Source of the DNA: Artocarpus heterophyllus
Lineage: Eukaryota > Streptophyta > Magnoliopsida > Rosales > Moraceae
Direction of reading: 5' to 3'
Length of the DNA: 64,000 nt
Assembly: GCA_025403435.1 (NCBI GenBank)
Contig: CM046330.1
Coordinates: 23,747,507-23,811,506, forward strand
Both the position numbers and the translations under genes were made by a program. The notes under the pieces were generated by a model. The model saw nothing but the letters and a program-made list of their open reading frames with translations. It ran no database searches and was not told the DNA's origin. Position 1 is the first letter of the stretch, and every line of letters starts with the position of its first letter. Shown in pieces: positions 1 to 12,322 of this stretch.

Positions 1-379
1 CAAGGTCTAATAGGATGAAGGCTTTCATTAGTTTTCTTGGTTGTGTGAATTGTGCAACCTAAGAAAAAGATCTGAGCTTTTTGATGTGACATAGTAGTGG
101 AAAGTGTGGGTGGGAATCTGGTAATTGGTTAGATAAGTGAAGGAAAAATCGTGATTTGATAAAAACTGATTAAAAGAACATTCTTAAGTAAAATGACTAG
201 AATTAAATGCTTTGAAATTGAATTAAGTGCAAATGATGATCAATTAAAAATTGACACTCTAATTGCACCTAATTAACATAATTAAGCATGTTTAAAATTT
301 TTAGGCATTGCAGGCTTTTATTTTCTCTAATTTAATTTTGAGTAATTTTTTTTAGTTCTAGAAATTTGATTAATTTTCA

Positions 380-690
380 CTTCCGATTCATTATGCAAGT
401 CACCAAATTAAGGTTTTGAATTGCGATGCTAATTGTGCTTGATTGTGGATTAAGTTTCTTTTCTTAAATTTTTTTTAAGTTGTTTTAGGAAATTGCTTAG
501 TTTTTGCTTCTGGTTTAGTACGTTAGTCACCAAACTATGTTTTCAATCATAATGTGAATTGTGCTTAATTGTAAATTAAGTTTCAAGTATCGTTCTTTTT
601 TCTTGGAATAGGTCTTTGATTGGTTTGAGTTTTTGTTTCAGTTCGTTAGTCACTAAATTGAGCTTTGAATAGCAATTCAACTTTGTCAGG
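380..690. repeat. Degenerate tandem repeat, about 125-bp period, 2.5 copies
   Basis: The phrase GTCACCAAA or GTCACTAAA recurs at 399, 526 and 649. Each copy is followed by a similar TTTTGAATTGCGATGCT-like stretch, and in the first two copies by AATTGTGCTTGATTGT and ATTAAGTTTC. Spacing is 127 and 123 bp. No coding sense is visible. The rest of 1-760 is AT-rich DNA in which I see no gene. Confidence 0.6.
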
Positions 691-764
691 TAGTTTTTTA
701 ACAAAGATTTCCTTGTAGTTATAGGTTTTCTAATTACAAAAGAAGAGAGAAAATGTTGGAGAAG

Positions 765-1135
765 GACAAGGGATATTTTCTAGAGGGACACTAAAAATAT
801 CCCAAAGGGACATACGATATGTCCTAGTAGGACACAAAAAATTTCCAGGAGGGACATGCTACATGTCCCGTTGGCACATAAAAAAGTCTAGAAAGGACAC
901 ACAACATGTCCCGGTAGGATATAAAAAGTGTCATGGAGGGACACATGACATGTGCTGGTGGGACACAAAAAAGTCCCAATGGACATGCCGACATGTCTTC
1001 GAAAGACACAAAAAATATCTCTATGGCACATAAAAAATCCCAAAGGGACACTAAAAATGTTAGGACACTTGATACGTCTTGGTGAGACACACAACATGTC
1101 TTGGAAGGACACGTAAAATGTTCAGAAGGAGATGC
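765..1135. repeat. Minisatellite of imperfect GGGACA...TGTCCC palindromes
   Basis: About 370 bp are built from roughly 14 degenerate units of the form GGGACACAAAAAATGTCC or GGGACATGCTACATGTCCC, joined by short GGT/GGA-type spacers. The two unit types roughly alternate. Each unit is itself an imperfect inverted repeat. The stretch is open on the minus strand in two frames, but the peptides only echo the repeat, so I do not call a gene. A single related unit occurs at 12661-12682, followed there too by an A-tract and (G)GCATTTAT, as here at 1192-1209. Confidence 0.75.
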
Positions 1136-1819
1136 ACCAAGTTTATAACATAAGAACTTTTCACATTTTGTGACAGAAAACAAAATTGAGCATAAAAAAG
1201 TGACATTTATGTGAATACCCTATCATTTATTCTATTTTATTGAGGAATGAAGGAAGTAAGCCTAATATAAAGATGAATAAAAATTAATAGCCCAACTTTT
1301 ATAAAAGGTTAATAAATAGGTTATTTGATTGTAAATCTTCATTTACCAAATAATTTAATGACCAAAGTACCTAATTAGCATTAAAAAAATGATAAACTTG
1401 CTCTCCTTTTTCCTCTCTTTCTTCTTTTCTCTCTTTGAAAAACTTCCTCTTCTTCATTGCAACCCAACCATGGCAAGAGTATATTCAACATGAACGTGTC
1501 ATGAAGCTTGTAGCAAGAATGACAACTCAAGAATACGAGTAGATCGCATTTCACCATTGATAGATACAGTGGCCGTTAGTTTAGTGAACGACATTGAAAG
1601 AATAGCGAGATCCGTTGGGAAAGAAGGTAGAGCTAGGTCTATGCATATATTGGGTTGGGCAGGTTGAGAGTAACTTTTTAGGCTAGGCTGACCTTCTTGG
1701 TTTGAAGAAGTCATGGGCAGAATTAAGTAAAAAAAAATCACTAAGCTCGAAAAGAAAGCCCAACCTCAATTTTGGCCACACTGGGTTGGTTTGGTTTAAT
1801 ATATGTATTATATATACGA

Positions 1820-1960
1820 GAGGTTTGCCAAAGGAGATTGCCCAATAGAATGGTTAAACCAACACCCCCACCCCCCCCCCCCCCCCCCCCCCCCCCTTAA
1901 TTGCCTAGAGGTAAAAGGTTTGAATATGTGTAAGAGCAGTTTTTAGGATTATTTTTTGCC
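1820..1960. repeat. Poly-C tract (1871-1896) in a possible tRNA-derived SINE relic
   Basis: A run of 26 C follows CACCCCCA. The flanks resemble the promoter of a tRNA-derived SINE: ATGGTTAAACC upstream, and TTGCCTAGAGGTAAAAGGTTTGAAT downstream, which recalls a pol III B box (GGTTCGAAT). No 3' tail or target duplication was identified, so the SINE call is tentative. The C run is seen directly. The rest of 1136-2480 is AT-rich with no gene I can support. Confidence 0.35.
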
Positions 1961-2479
1961 TTTGAGTTGGGTCGGCCTGGTTTGGGCTATGCATCCACAA
2001 GCATGAAGGCCAACCCATGGGCTCTGTTTTAGGAAGATTAGCTACGTTGTTCTTTAGGCTGATTGATTAAGCCTGTTGTCCTTCAGGCTGATTTAAAAAA
2101 AAATATAAATAGGCCTAAATCAGGGCTGGGTTGCTAATCGGGTTAGTTTATTAATTATTCATCTTCATAAGTATGATATTCACCTCTAATGGTTTATTTA
2201 ATTCTCCTATTTATTATAATTTATCTTATTTTATTTGTTAGATACTTGCATTTATTTTTGGTTAAGAGTGCATTTAATAGAGTTATTTAAATTTGATTTT
2301 GATTATCTCTGCAATTTTTTTAGTCAAAAGGACATCAATTTCCTCGTATTTGATTGTGTAAAGGTAGGGTTTTAAACACAGTTGCCCCCTAAATTTATGG
2401 AGGTTTAACAAATCGCCCCACCCCTCCAAACTTTTAATTTTTACAATTTATCCCTTGTACTTGCTAAACTATTTGTTTT

Positions 2480-3676
2480 TAGAGAAAGATGTAATATGTT
2501 ACTTAATAATAGCATCTTGTATAATAACAAACTCGACAATTGAAGGAGACTCCTCCAACTATACAAGATCATTGCCTACATTAAGGGAAAATTTAGCTAA
2601 TCCTTCGCCAGCTTTGTTGGCTTCCCTATAAACATGAGTAAAACTAACTCCTGGCAAAGAAGACGATAAATAGACATAAAGCAACCACCAAATTTAATCA
2701 TTTGTCACTTGAGTATATTGGTAATTGCCTGAATAACTGCTAAGGCATCGGACTCAACATAACTTAAAGGTAGGCCTACATCAAGCACCCAAAGCAAACG
2801 AAGACCTAAAGCTTTGACCTTTGTTTCTTTTGGTGCAAAACCCTATGAATCTTTTTACTCAAAGAGTCTAGTACAAACCTAGATTAATCTCAAATAAAAG
2901 CTCCCACAATCGTAATTTGGGAATTTTGAGAAAACTGCAGTATCAACATTAAGCTTGAACTTATCTTGAACTAAAGGTTTCCTTCTTGTCAAAGGTCTAT
3001 GATTATGCAAAGAACAACCAATACTACGTCTGGTCCTAGACCTTTGAAACTCGTCCAAATACTTAACAGACCAATCAACATCACAAGCAAGTGATTTGGT
3101 TAAATTATCATCTAAGTATTCATCATGATCCACTCAAATACACCAAGCCAAACAAAAAATCTCTCCATATCCTGAATTAAAAAGAGGTAGACAAAAAATA
3201 CAAAATCTCTTTGAACGGATGATTTACTAAACCATTAAGCTATAATTTAAACTTAGAAAGCCTCCATATTTTCTTAGCAAACTTACAATGGACTAAACAT
3301 GTCCCACTGATTCCCAAGCAACCTTACAGCAAGAATAAATAGCAGAGTCAATAACCTTTTGACAATATAACCCCAAAGAAGTAGTCAAAATCTCATGATA
3401 AGCCCTCAGCGCAAAAGTCTTCACTTTTTTAGGCAAATTGAATTTCGAAAACTGCTTCTACCAACGTTGTACCCAATCTTGATTTGGAAAAGAAGCTTAA
3501 TCCTATAAAGTTACAGCCAATCTATATCCATATTTGACCTGATAAATTCCATCATTTGAGTGATGCCATATTACTCTATTAACTCAAAGGAACATACTCA
3601 AAGGAATTGAAATAATACAGTTGTCATCCATAGGGCTAAAAACCTCAAAGACTTTTCTTCTATCCCATGTATATTT
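2480..3676 (-). pseudogene. LINE (non-LTR retrotransposon) relic: zf-RVT and RNase H end
   Basis: Minus-strand translation with several frame changes and stops recalls the C-terminal part of plant LINE ORF2. At about 3480-3310 there is an NLPKKVKTFALRAYHEIL-like stretch followed by spaced Cys residues, resembling the zf-RVT region. At about 2960-2880 there is KFKLNVDTAV, and at about 2820-2700 ALGLRLLW and YVESDALAVIQAI, which match the plant RVT_3 / RNase H pattern (KxNVDxA and VESDxxxVxxAI). The upstream part continues at 5656-5790 beyond an inserted LTR. The element is not functional. Confidence 0.6.
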
Positions 3677-5655
3677 TGTTGAAAAACAAGTGCGCAACAA
3701 AATTTTAAAATTTTAATAAACTTTTTTTCATAGGAGTTATACATGCTATATGTTCAAAAATTATTCAAAGATCTTCGTATCTTAGCAAATCGATAATTGC
3801 ACTTCTGGCATAAATTTATTCAGCATAATTGCTACTAGAGAAATGTATTTGAAAGAGCTTCAATCAACTAGTCTTCTTTCTTACTCTCTTTTTCATGACT
3901 GAACTGCAAGTGTACACACATAATTCGATTCTCATCTTGGTAACAATTCTCCTTCGAACCATAAGAGAAAACAAGAATATTATTTGTGATGTTGAACAAT
4001 AATCCTATGGAAGTTTCAAAGTTTCTCTTCATAAAATACCGTGTCTAAATTTCTTAAGTGATATAAATAATAATTGGAACACATTTCCTATTTATAGTGG
4101 TTGGTAAGGCACTCATTCTATTAAGGTAGTGCTCCAAAATACGTCACTAGGCCATAATCCTATAGCAAAATGTGTATAACGCCTTTGCTGACATGGTAGG
4201 GCCGGTCAACCAGTCCTTGTGTATGCTGATCGACCGGCTAGTCTGAGATGACCTTATGTCATCTTTTCCAAGCTCTAATCCATCGACCTGATTCACCGGT
4301 TGTCTGGTTCTGACTCGATTGGAAAATTTTCTATTTTATTTTATCTGAGAATCTTTCATAAAGCCTTAGTTTTAATTTAAATAACCTAATATAGAAGTTA
4401 TCTGATTAAAATAGACATATATGGATAATTCCATACCAAATAAAATATGTACAAATAATTCAACATGCTTATCTTGAACTAATTTATAAAATTAATTTAA
4501 TCAATAAATTAATATGAATTATTACAATCCAATCAACTGAATATAAATCTATCGTAGAATCAACATAAGTTACTAATTTGTAAGAGAAACATGTCGTGTT
4601 GTTATAGGAAAATATGTGAGCTAACAAAGGGAACTCGATGGATATATATAGATCAAACTCCTATAATTATAAAATGACATGTCCTCGACACGTTCATTTT
4701 ACAATTATAAATTCTATAGCTATTCCACTAAAAGCTTCGAATTGCACTCTCAAACTATATACAAGATTACGAAACTTCAATAAGTTTTTCATCTATGAAA
4801 TATCATGATGTGCAATATTCCATAAGATATCCATGATCGGCTTAAGGAAAAATTTTATTGTAGCTTCCTAATCATATTTATCTTATATTCCATTATCTCA
4901 CCATTAAAATACTTACTATTCATAACTAATACAAATAGTAAACCATTTGGTTACATAAATATATCTAAATGGCTAAGTGCTCCAGTTTGTCAATTCCAAG
5001 ATAACACCTATACGAGATATCATTAACTCCATCAAAGAGCTATGGATTCCATATCTATAAATAATGAGTTTACATTATTCAAGAGTCATGTCTCCAACGT
5101 ATCGATATGTATACCTTCATTTAATTTAGAATGCACACTTTGGTGCATCCAAAGATAGACCCATTAATTTATTTTATGATTAAAATGTGACACACATAAT
5201 TGTCTAAAGTGAACAAACTTTTCAAATAGAATTATTAACTAAATCAATTAATCTTTAGTCTTGATCCAATATATCATCACCAATGACAATATACCAATAT
5301 CTGTACTCGTGGAGTCCCACTTTGATGACCAAGTCAAATCATCTCTTGTTAGAGATGTAGACAACATAACAATGTTAACATGAATAAAGCGCTCAACTTT
5401 ATTCTCTCGATTGAGGGCCTTTTATATTTAGATTATCACCTTTAAATTCCTGTCTTCTGCATAATATGTCAATCATATACACGATCTTAAAGATTTAGAA
5501 TGACAGTTCTCAAACTTTTATTTGCTTATTATACATTCATCATAAATGAATACAAACAGGAAAATTTTGATATGTCAAATAAATAATAAATTCCTTATTG
5601 ATTAAATGTCTCAAAACAATGATATTGTTTAATCCTTAGGCCACTAAGTCGAACA
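3677..5655 (-). mobile_element. Solo LTR of a Copia-like element (family A), minus orientation
   Basis: The segment runs TGTTGAAAAA...GTCGAACA. Much of it aligns, diverged and in reverse, with 35305-37332, and directly with 60955-62866. Shared blocks include the AATAATAAATTCCTTATTGATTAAATG-type end and the promoter region with CTATTTATA. Flanking pentamers TATTT (3672-3676) and AATTT (5656-5660) could be a target duplication with one mismatch. Reading frames of a LINE continue on both sides, so this is an insertion into the older relic. No internal retrotransposon sequence remains. The Copia assignment is inferred from LTR character, not from proteins. Confidence 0.65.
4088..4096 (-). promoter_or_regulatory. 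TATA box of the family A LTR promoter
   Basis: CTATTTATA reads TATAAATAG on the minus strand. The same TATAAATAG stands at the corresponding place in the plus-oriented copy (36935-36943). It lies downstream, in element orientation, of a GC-rich CCGGTC/CGACC island at about 4205-4310. Confidence 0.5.
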
Positions 5656-5790
5656 AATTTTGAATCAAACCAGCTACTTTCAGGGAAGAAAAATTGTCAT
5701 ATGAAACCAAAGGCCTAAAATTTGTAAAACTTGAAACCCATGGATCTTTGAAGCAGAAAATATCTAATCTATTCTAGCCAATATATGTGT
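5656..5790 (-). pseudogene. Upstream continuation of the LINE relic
   Basis: Minus-strand translation gives a broken stretch with DPWVSSFTNF-like text, FRPLVSYDNFSSLKVAGLI-like text and several stops. It resembles the 'DPWLP...F.P' region that precedes zf-RVT in plant LINE ORF2. Together with 2480-3676 it brackets the solo LTR, which supports insertion of that LTR into a pre-existing LINE. Confidence 0.45.
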
Positions 5791-5874
5791 GTGTGTGTGT
5801 ATGTAACATTTATCAAAGAAAACTAACATAGTAGCATGACCTTGTTTTTAAACAAACAATAGTTGAGTAGTATG

Positions 5875-8268
5875 TGATAACACGTAAAAACACATGTTTT
5901 ATAAGGTTTAAAATAATTTCTTTAGCATTTTATATGTTATTAAATTCTCTAATTAAGTAATTTTGCATGTCTTTGGTATTTTATTGTGTTTTTTTGTAAA
6001 ATATGTTTAACTTTGTATTTCTATTATTTAATTATATTATTAGTAATTTCTAGAAGTGTTTTTAATTGATAATTGTTTTATTTGTGTGAAATATAGTAAA
6101 ATTATAAGTTTAATTAAGTTTTATTTTTATTTAAAGCATCTTTTTAATTTTAACTTAGTTTTGTGTTAAACAGGCGTTTAATAATATTTACTTAATTTTA
6201 GATATTTTATTTTATAAAATAATTAATTTTACTAGGCTTAATTGCAGAGAAAATTGAAAACTAAGGTTAAAAATATAATTTTTAGAAAGATTTGAAGCCT
6301 AGCTGAGTCAGCATCCATGTTGCAAGCAACAAACATGTGGCCATGTTTCATTCGTAAGTCAAAATCCACTCAGCAGCCCCAGTCAGTGTCACATGTCAAT
6401 TTCCCATTAGGCCGGGTCAGGCATGTTCTCAACACACGCACTAAAAGCTCGTCTCCAATAGCCTGGGCCCACATCACATGGGCTAATCAGGGGCCCTTTT
6501 TCCAACGTATAGGCATGCTTAGTGGCTAGCCCATGCTTCCCTCATCTTAGTCATCATAGTGAATAATTGACTAGATCTGATGGCTTTGATATCTTCAAGA
6601 TGGCCTGCCATCGGTGCCTTAATCCCAACTATAGGATTAGTCAATTTCCCTACCATTAATGCTTTTGATCACGTCCATTTAAGTGCTTTTCTCAACCGCA
6701 AAGCGCTAGATCACAAAGGAAAACTTGTACACCAACTAGATCTGAATAGAAGGAAAGAAAGAAAGATAGAGACAACTAATTTAAATTCAATGATTTATCT
6801 AACCTTTTGAATTTGGAATCCCAATCATGAATCTTCCCTCATCTTCTTCTACATGGAAAAGGAGCTCAATCATCTAAGTGTTATTATTTTATATGTAAAA
6901 TTATGTAAAAAAATTGGAGGAGTTCGCCTATAAAAGGTAAAAGCATTTGACTCAAGGAGGGAAGAACCCAGCAGTGAAGCTAGGTAGTTGTAGTTCATTT
7001 TCTCAATTTTATTTTTTGGTTTTTAGTTTTCTTTTCATCTATAAAATACTAAGAGAGAGTGCTATCGGTGTGAAAGGTAGACCTGCTATACTTGTTAAAA
7101 TCTGGATCATTTCTAAGCTCTCTCTTTAGTGTTATTGTAATATGTATTTCTATTTAATGGTAATGCTTTTGTTGTTTTTTCAATTATTATATTTTAATTT
7201 TATATATTTCTTGTATAATTTAAAGATGTTTGTTAAATTTATTTTTGGTAAAGGTAAATTCAAAACCTTAGATATGATTATGTGAATTATTCTCTAAGTT
7301 CTAATTGAGATTGTTTATGTTTCACGATAATTAATGTTTATGGTTATTTTCTTGTCTTATTTAAGTGCGCAACTAAATGAGACAAGGAAATTGCCTAATA
7401 CTAGGTTAGAAATCTTGATTGTAATTGTCTTGAAATTTTTAGCCATTAGTAGCAAATTGTGATCCATGATTGCGACAAGACTTTTATGAGATTGAAACTT
7501 AACCTAGGTTAAATGAACCGTACTTGTGTATTTGTTGTCTAGATCAACCTATCTTTCTCAACTTAATGCTTCCATTAGATTGAATTTAAAGAGCTTGTTC
7601 TAGGTTGTTTAATGAAAATAGATTTAGTAAAGAGCTTTTTTTTTTCTTTTTTTTTTTTACTAAACTACACAGTAAGGAAAGATTGGGATAGTAGAGCTTA
7701 TTGTAATCTATGGTTGGTAGTTTCAACAAAAATTTGGGAATAATTCTGTGATTGATTGTATAGTTATTGTCTAATGGTAGAGAATGAACCTTTAACCTAT
7801 TTTATTTTGTGTTGTTTTTAATCATTTAATTTTATTAGATTGACTTTGGAGAGCTTCTTCTAGATTAATTAATGGAAAGAGATTTAGTAAAGAGCTTGTC
7901 TTACTAAACTACACAGTAAGGAAAGATTAAGAAAACATAGCTTGTTGTTATCTACAGTTGGTAGTTTCAACGAAAATTTGGGAATAATTCTGTGATTGAT
8001 TGTATAGTTATTATCTAATGGTGGAGAATGAGCCTTTAACCTGTTTTATTTTGTGTTGTTTTAAATCTTTTAATTTTGTTATTTTAATCTTAGTTAATCT
8101 AGTTAATTAAGTTCAAAACCCCTAAAAATAATTCAAATAAATTATAGAGCTAGGATAACTTTGGTATTCAATAAAAGTTACACAATCCTCGTAGGAACGA
8201 CATTCAACGCATCATCTGTATTACTTGATACTACCACGTATACTTACATGTCTTGAATTTTTGCATCA
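5875..8268 (+). mobile_element. Solo LTR, probably Gypsy (Athila/Tat-like), with exact GTATG target duplication
   Basis: The segment starts TGATAACACG and ends TTTTTGCATCA, giving TGAT/ATCA inverted ends. It is flanked by GTATG at 5870-5874 and GTATG at 8269-8273. The 3' part contains TCCTCGTAGGAACGACA, which is familiar from LTR ends of Athila/Tat-type plant Gypsy elements. The clade is inferred from general knowledge; no internal genes are present. Short open frames inside it (for example 6317-6529 and 6580-6810) look accidental. Confidence 0.75.
7571..8085. repeat. Tandem duplication of about 255 bp inside the LTR
   Basis: 7571-7830 and 7831-8085 are two diverged copies. Both contain ACTAAACTACACAGTAAGGAAAGATT, then a GTAGTTTCAAC block, then GGGAATAATTCTGTGATTGA and TTTATTTTGTGTTGTTTT. 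The first copy has gained a T-rich tract at 7638-7660. This is an internal duplication in the parent element or in this copy. Confidence 0.75.
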
Positions 8269-8273
8269 GTATG

Positions 8274-8881
8274 CCTTATTCTTTTATAGGTTTTTAGCAT
8301 AGTTGCCTTTTGAATTTACCATTAATTTTGACAATTTACCCCCTTAAGTTGTTAAATTGTTGCAATCAAGCACATTTGACAAATGAGAGTTAAATTATTA
8401 ACATAATAGACCACATGCAACTCATGTGTGAGGCTCTCAATAGGCATCTTTAGAACTTTTCGCTCTCTCAAACTTAGCATGTAAAAGTAGAAAAGAAAAT
8501 TGGTTGGAAAGCTGCTTCTTTCTTTTTCACGAAGAGAAAAAGATCCATCATCTATTTTTTTCAATCTTTCTCATATTTTCTCCCTCTTTCTTTTTTTTTT
8601 CTCTTTCTCTCCTCTCACATTCTCTTCCCATTTTACTCTCTTTTCCCCCTATCTCTCATCCTTCCCCCTCTCTCTTATCCCTCTTTTACTTTCATTGTCG
8701 ATCCAGTCATGGTGTCAATGTTGCCTATCTCTCTCTCCTCTCACACTCTCTCTCTTCCCTCTCTCTGTCCCTTTTTCACTTTCGTCATCGTTTCAGTCAT
8801 GGCGTCGCTATCGCTAGTCGCTGTCTCGAGTCTCTCTGTTATCTTAGTCCACAATGACATTTCATGCTGGACTATGTCATC
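8274..8881. mobile_element. Left part of an older repeat, split by the solo LTR at 8882
   Basis: The left part, AT-rich with AGTTGCC...TTTACC...TTGACAATTTACCCCC, resembles the ends of non-autonomous Mutator-like elements. It is followed by a C/T-rich block (8570-8800) and a GTCGCTATCGCTAGTCGCTGTC stretch. The right part resumes at 12323 with CGTCATCGCCCCTCGCAAGTCGCTG. Overlapping open frames in several phases here reflect the C/T-rich composition, so I call no gene. Confidence 0.4.
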
Positions 8882-11800
8882 TGTAATGATCCGCCTTTTT
8901 GAGTCGTTACTTTACTTCATTAAACATCTTTTATTATCCTTATTTCTTACTTACTAGTAGGAAAATATTTTCTAAATTTTTTTTTCAAACTTTCTTCGTA
9001 AAACCTTCCTTGTAAAACATCTTTCATTAAACATTTCTAGTAGAGCATTTTTTGAAAAAACATTTTTTGTAAAATATTTCTTGTAAAATGTTTCTCATAA
9101 AACGTTTTTCATAAACCTTCTCATAAAGTAGTTCTTTAAAATAAATGCAAGCAATATTATAATGCATGATTCTATTTGTGCTTAATTATGGACTTCTTAT
9201 CATCATTCTTATCTTTTGTTTATCTTGTGGGCTTAAGTGTGTGTACTAACATTGTCAATTATATGATCATAACTTTAAATTAATATAATATTTCCCTGAT
9301 AGAAGACTTAAGACCACCAAACAATGAGGTCATAATTTTAACATAACTTATAAACCTCACATCTAGGAGGCTAGTATGACACTTAATTAACATCTTTGGT
9401 TTACCTTCTTGTAAACTTTAATGAGCATATCAAATGCAAAACATACTATATGCTATAACTTAACATTTAAACATTAAATATAATAAATACAATATATTGC
9501 AAATCGTGACTTGGTCTTTAAAACAATTTGCATAACAAATGCAATAGACTTCAAACATATAAAAAGCATTTTGAAAATCATTTTCTTCATGCCATAGGTG
9601 AGGTTTAAAATTTACTTGAGCATCACTCTAGCATTTCTAGTTTATCTTTTTCTTTCTATTAGTTGGCTTTGTGTCCTGTTCAAATGGCACTCGACTATTA
9701 GCTAACTTTTCTTCTTACTAACCTACTCAATTAATGACACAACTTAAATGTAAAATGTCCATTCTTTTTACTTAGCCTCATTACTTATTGGTTCACTTCT
9801 CTAATGCTTAAGGTGAATGTTCCATGGTCAAATTTATATCTTACTTGATGGTTTCATTATTTAACATGATATGAAACATTTTCTATGGAAGGGCATTCGC
9901 TAAACCAAAGTCCTTGTGCTCCGTTTTAGCCATTACATAAAAATGGCTATTTTACCCTTGATGGGTTTCTTGTAAGTCATGTGCTTTACTATACTTCTCC
10001 TTTCACATTACCATCCCGATACTAACAGGTTACGGAAAAATTCTCCCTAAGAGGTGTTTTCCTAAAGTGGCCGTTTCGGGTCCATTTGAGCCCTTTTTAC
10101 ATAAAATGATAGTTTTGCCCTTAACAAGTCTTGGAAAACTTTTGCAAACAAAATTTATGTTCCTTGCTATTTGTAACATATATCGATTTTCTTTTCGCAA
10201 AAAATCTATTTTAGCAAAACTTTATAGTTTTTACCTGTAACATGAAAATCTTGACAATATTACACTTAACATGCTTTTCTCAAAAAATTCCCAATTCAAA
10301 CATAAAATTTCTTATTGATCATAAATGTATAGAAAGCCATCTTTACATAGCAAAAATTCTTGTTCCACATGTTTAACGGTTTTGACCTGAAACATAAAAT
10401 CTTGACATTATAACACCTAGGACAAAATTATTGCTTTATACCAAAACATCCAATTTTTTGCAAGGGTCAAAACTTATAAAAGCTCCTTGGTTAAACTCAA
10501 ACAATTTCAAAACATTTTGCTCATTTAATTGTTTTGAAATTTTGTATCTAAATCTCATAAAACTCATAATTTGAAATCCGTGTAGAATTTTCACAAACTG
10601 TCCATGACTATTAATAATTTCGAAATCATTCATCTTAATTTTTTTTTTGGATGGGTAGAATCAAAATCATTATTTTTTGGCTTGTTTTAATTGAAATTTG
10701 AGCAGGATTTTATCATGAAATTGTCTATCTCAACGTTTCTAATAAATTTTGTGTTGAACTCAGAAAATAATTCAGCTTCTAAATGCCTCATATACTCCTT
10801 AAAACACCCTTTTTGTATCAAAACTTTCCTTAACTTAAATTGCTTGAGTTTAATTATATTTAAACCTTTTTAAAAACACTTTCAGGCACTTAATACTTAA
10901 AATAATAATGCCATAACATTCCTTTTGCATGTCATGATTAGACTCAATTTATCAAGCACTTAAAGTGCTAAAACTCTATGTTTTGACAAAGTTTGTCATA
11001 CTTTCTAATTTTGAGCATAAAACCATAGTTCCTATCTTTCCATCATCATTATCATCAGCCTTATAACACACCACATAATCATACCAGAATGTCCTCTTAA
11101 CATGACATAGTCCAATATATTACAAAACCAATCATAGATCCCATGAAAATTAACAAACTTTCACGACTAGGATTTGGGTTCTTACCATGAGATTTCTCAA
11201 GCTTTTTGATCCTCCACTTGAGTGCTTAGACTTTGTTAATTCTCTTTAGCAAAAACCATAACAAATCCCATAAAAATCCCACTAAAAACCAAAACAAAAA
11301 TCCTAAAAATACTAAGATAAAACTTAGGTTTTTACTCTAAAATTTCTTAATCTTCCTTTACACCTCTTTGCTTCAGAACATGATTTGGAGTCTTGGGATC
11401 ATCAAAACTTTGAAAGAATTTCTTTTCTATAGGCGCAGTTTTGCGTAGAAAGTATGGGAGAAATTTTCATGAATAAACCAAACTTTTATTTCATAAATAT
11501 ATAGTGCTCATATTAGGGACTAATCTAAAAAATAAAATTGTCCCGTACTATTTAGCTAAACCTGTTCCACATGGGAAAATGTGGAATATTTTCCACTTTT
11601 TGTTGGAGATAAAGTGGTGTTATCCACTTGGGCCCTTAATTGCATAAATATTTAATCTACGGACCAAATTTCAATTTCAAAAAGTTGCTCCCACCACTTA
11701 TTAAAACCGGCCACCATTGAGGGAGGTGGAAAAATTTCCACCATTTAAATGTTTCTTTGTAGGCCCCACTTTATTTTTAAAATTGTCCAAATTCACACTA

Positions 11801-12317
11801 CATTGTATTTTTCCTATACTGTTGGCAGACTTCTCATATTGTCAGTGTTGTTTTCTATATAGTTTATGTGGTTCCACAAACGTCCATACTGATCCATATC
11901 CTCCACATAGTTTAATTCCTATATTGCTTAACTTTATATAGTCTAATTTCTATATTGCTTAACTTTATGCAGTATAATCCTTATACTGCATAATTTCCAT
12001 ATCATATAATCTTCATATTTTCATGTAGCATTTTTCATAAATTGTATTTCCACCTTAAAATTTATTACAACATATTCTGTAACAATTAAGCTTTCTAGCT
12101 TATTATTCCTTGCTCATCATTAACTCTTATCTTCATTTAATTTGTACTTCGCTTAAGACTATGACATGATTTTTAACATTAAAAATCTCATATTTACTCT
12201 TATTGAATTTATTATAATAACCAAATTTAAACACTAATCCTTACGACATGTATATTACTTAACATAATTCCCAAATGTTATATGTGTAATAAATTTAAGA
12301 ATTTCTCGAGTATTACA
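8882..12317 (-). mobile_element. Long solo LTR (3.4 kb, family B, Gypsy-type) with exact TCATC target duplication
   Basis: Ends are TGTAATGATC...GAGTATTACA. TCATC flanks it at 8877-8881 and 12318-12322. Read on the minus strand it starts TGTAATACTCGAG, like Del/Tekay-type chromovirus LTRs (TGTAACACCCG, TGTAATACCCG). It aligns in diverged form with 32556-38940, for example GTTTTGACCTGAAACATAAAATC and AAGCACTTAAAGTGCTAAAACT. No gag-pol sequence is present. The orientation is inferred from the similarity of its minus-strand start to the LTR at 41278. Confidence 0.75.
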
Positions 12318-12322
12318 TCATC

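Noticed and set aside
765..1135. CRISPR-like look of regularly spaced palindromic repeats
   Set aside because: The spacers are very short and repeat-like, the units are degenerate, no cas genes are present, and the genome is a plant.
824..1183. Minus-strand Cys/Phe-rich frames of 119 and 74 codons
   Set aside because: They lie entirely in the GGGACA palindromic minisatellite, in two phases, and the peptide only repeats the unit.
8500..8957. Three overlapping plus-strand frames
   Set aside because: A C/T-rich low-complexity tract opens all phases; the Ser/Leu/Phe-rich peptides have no domain.
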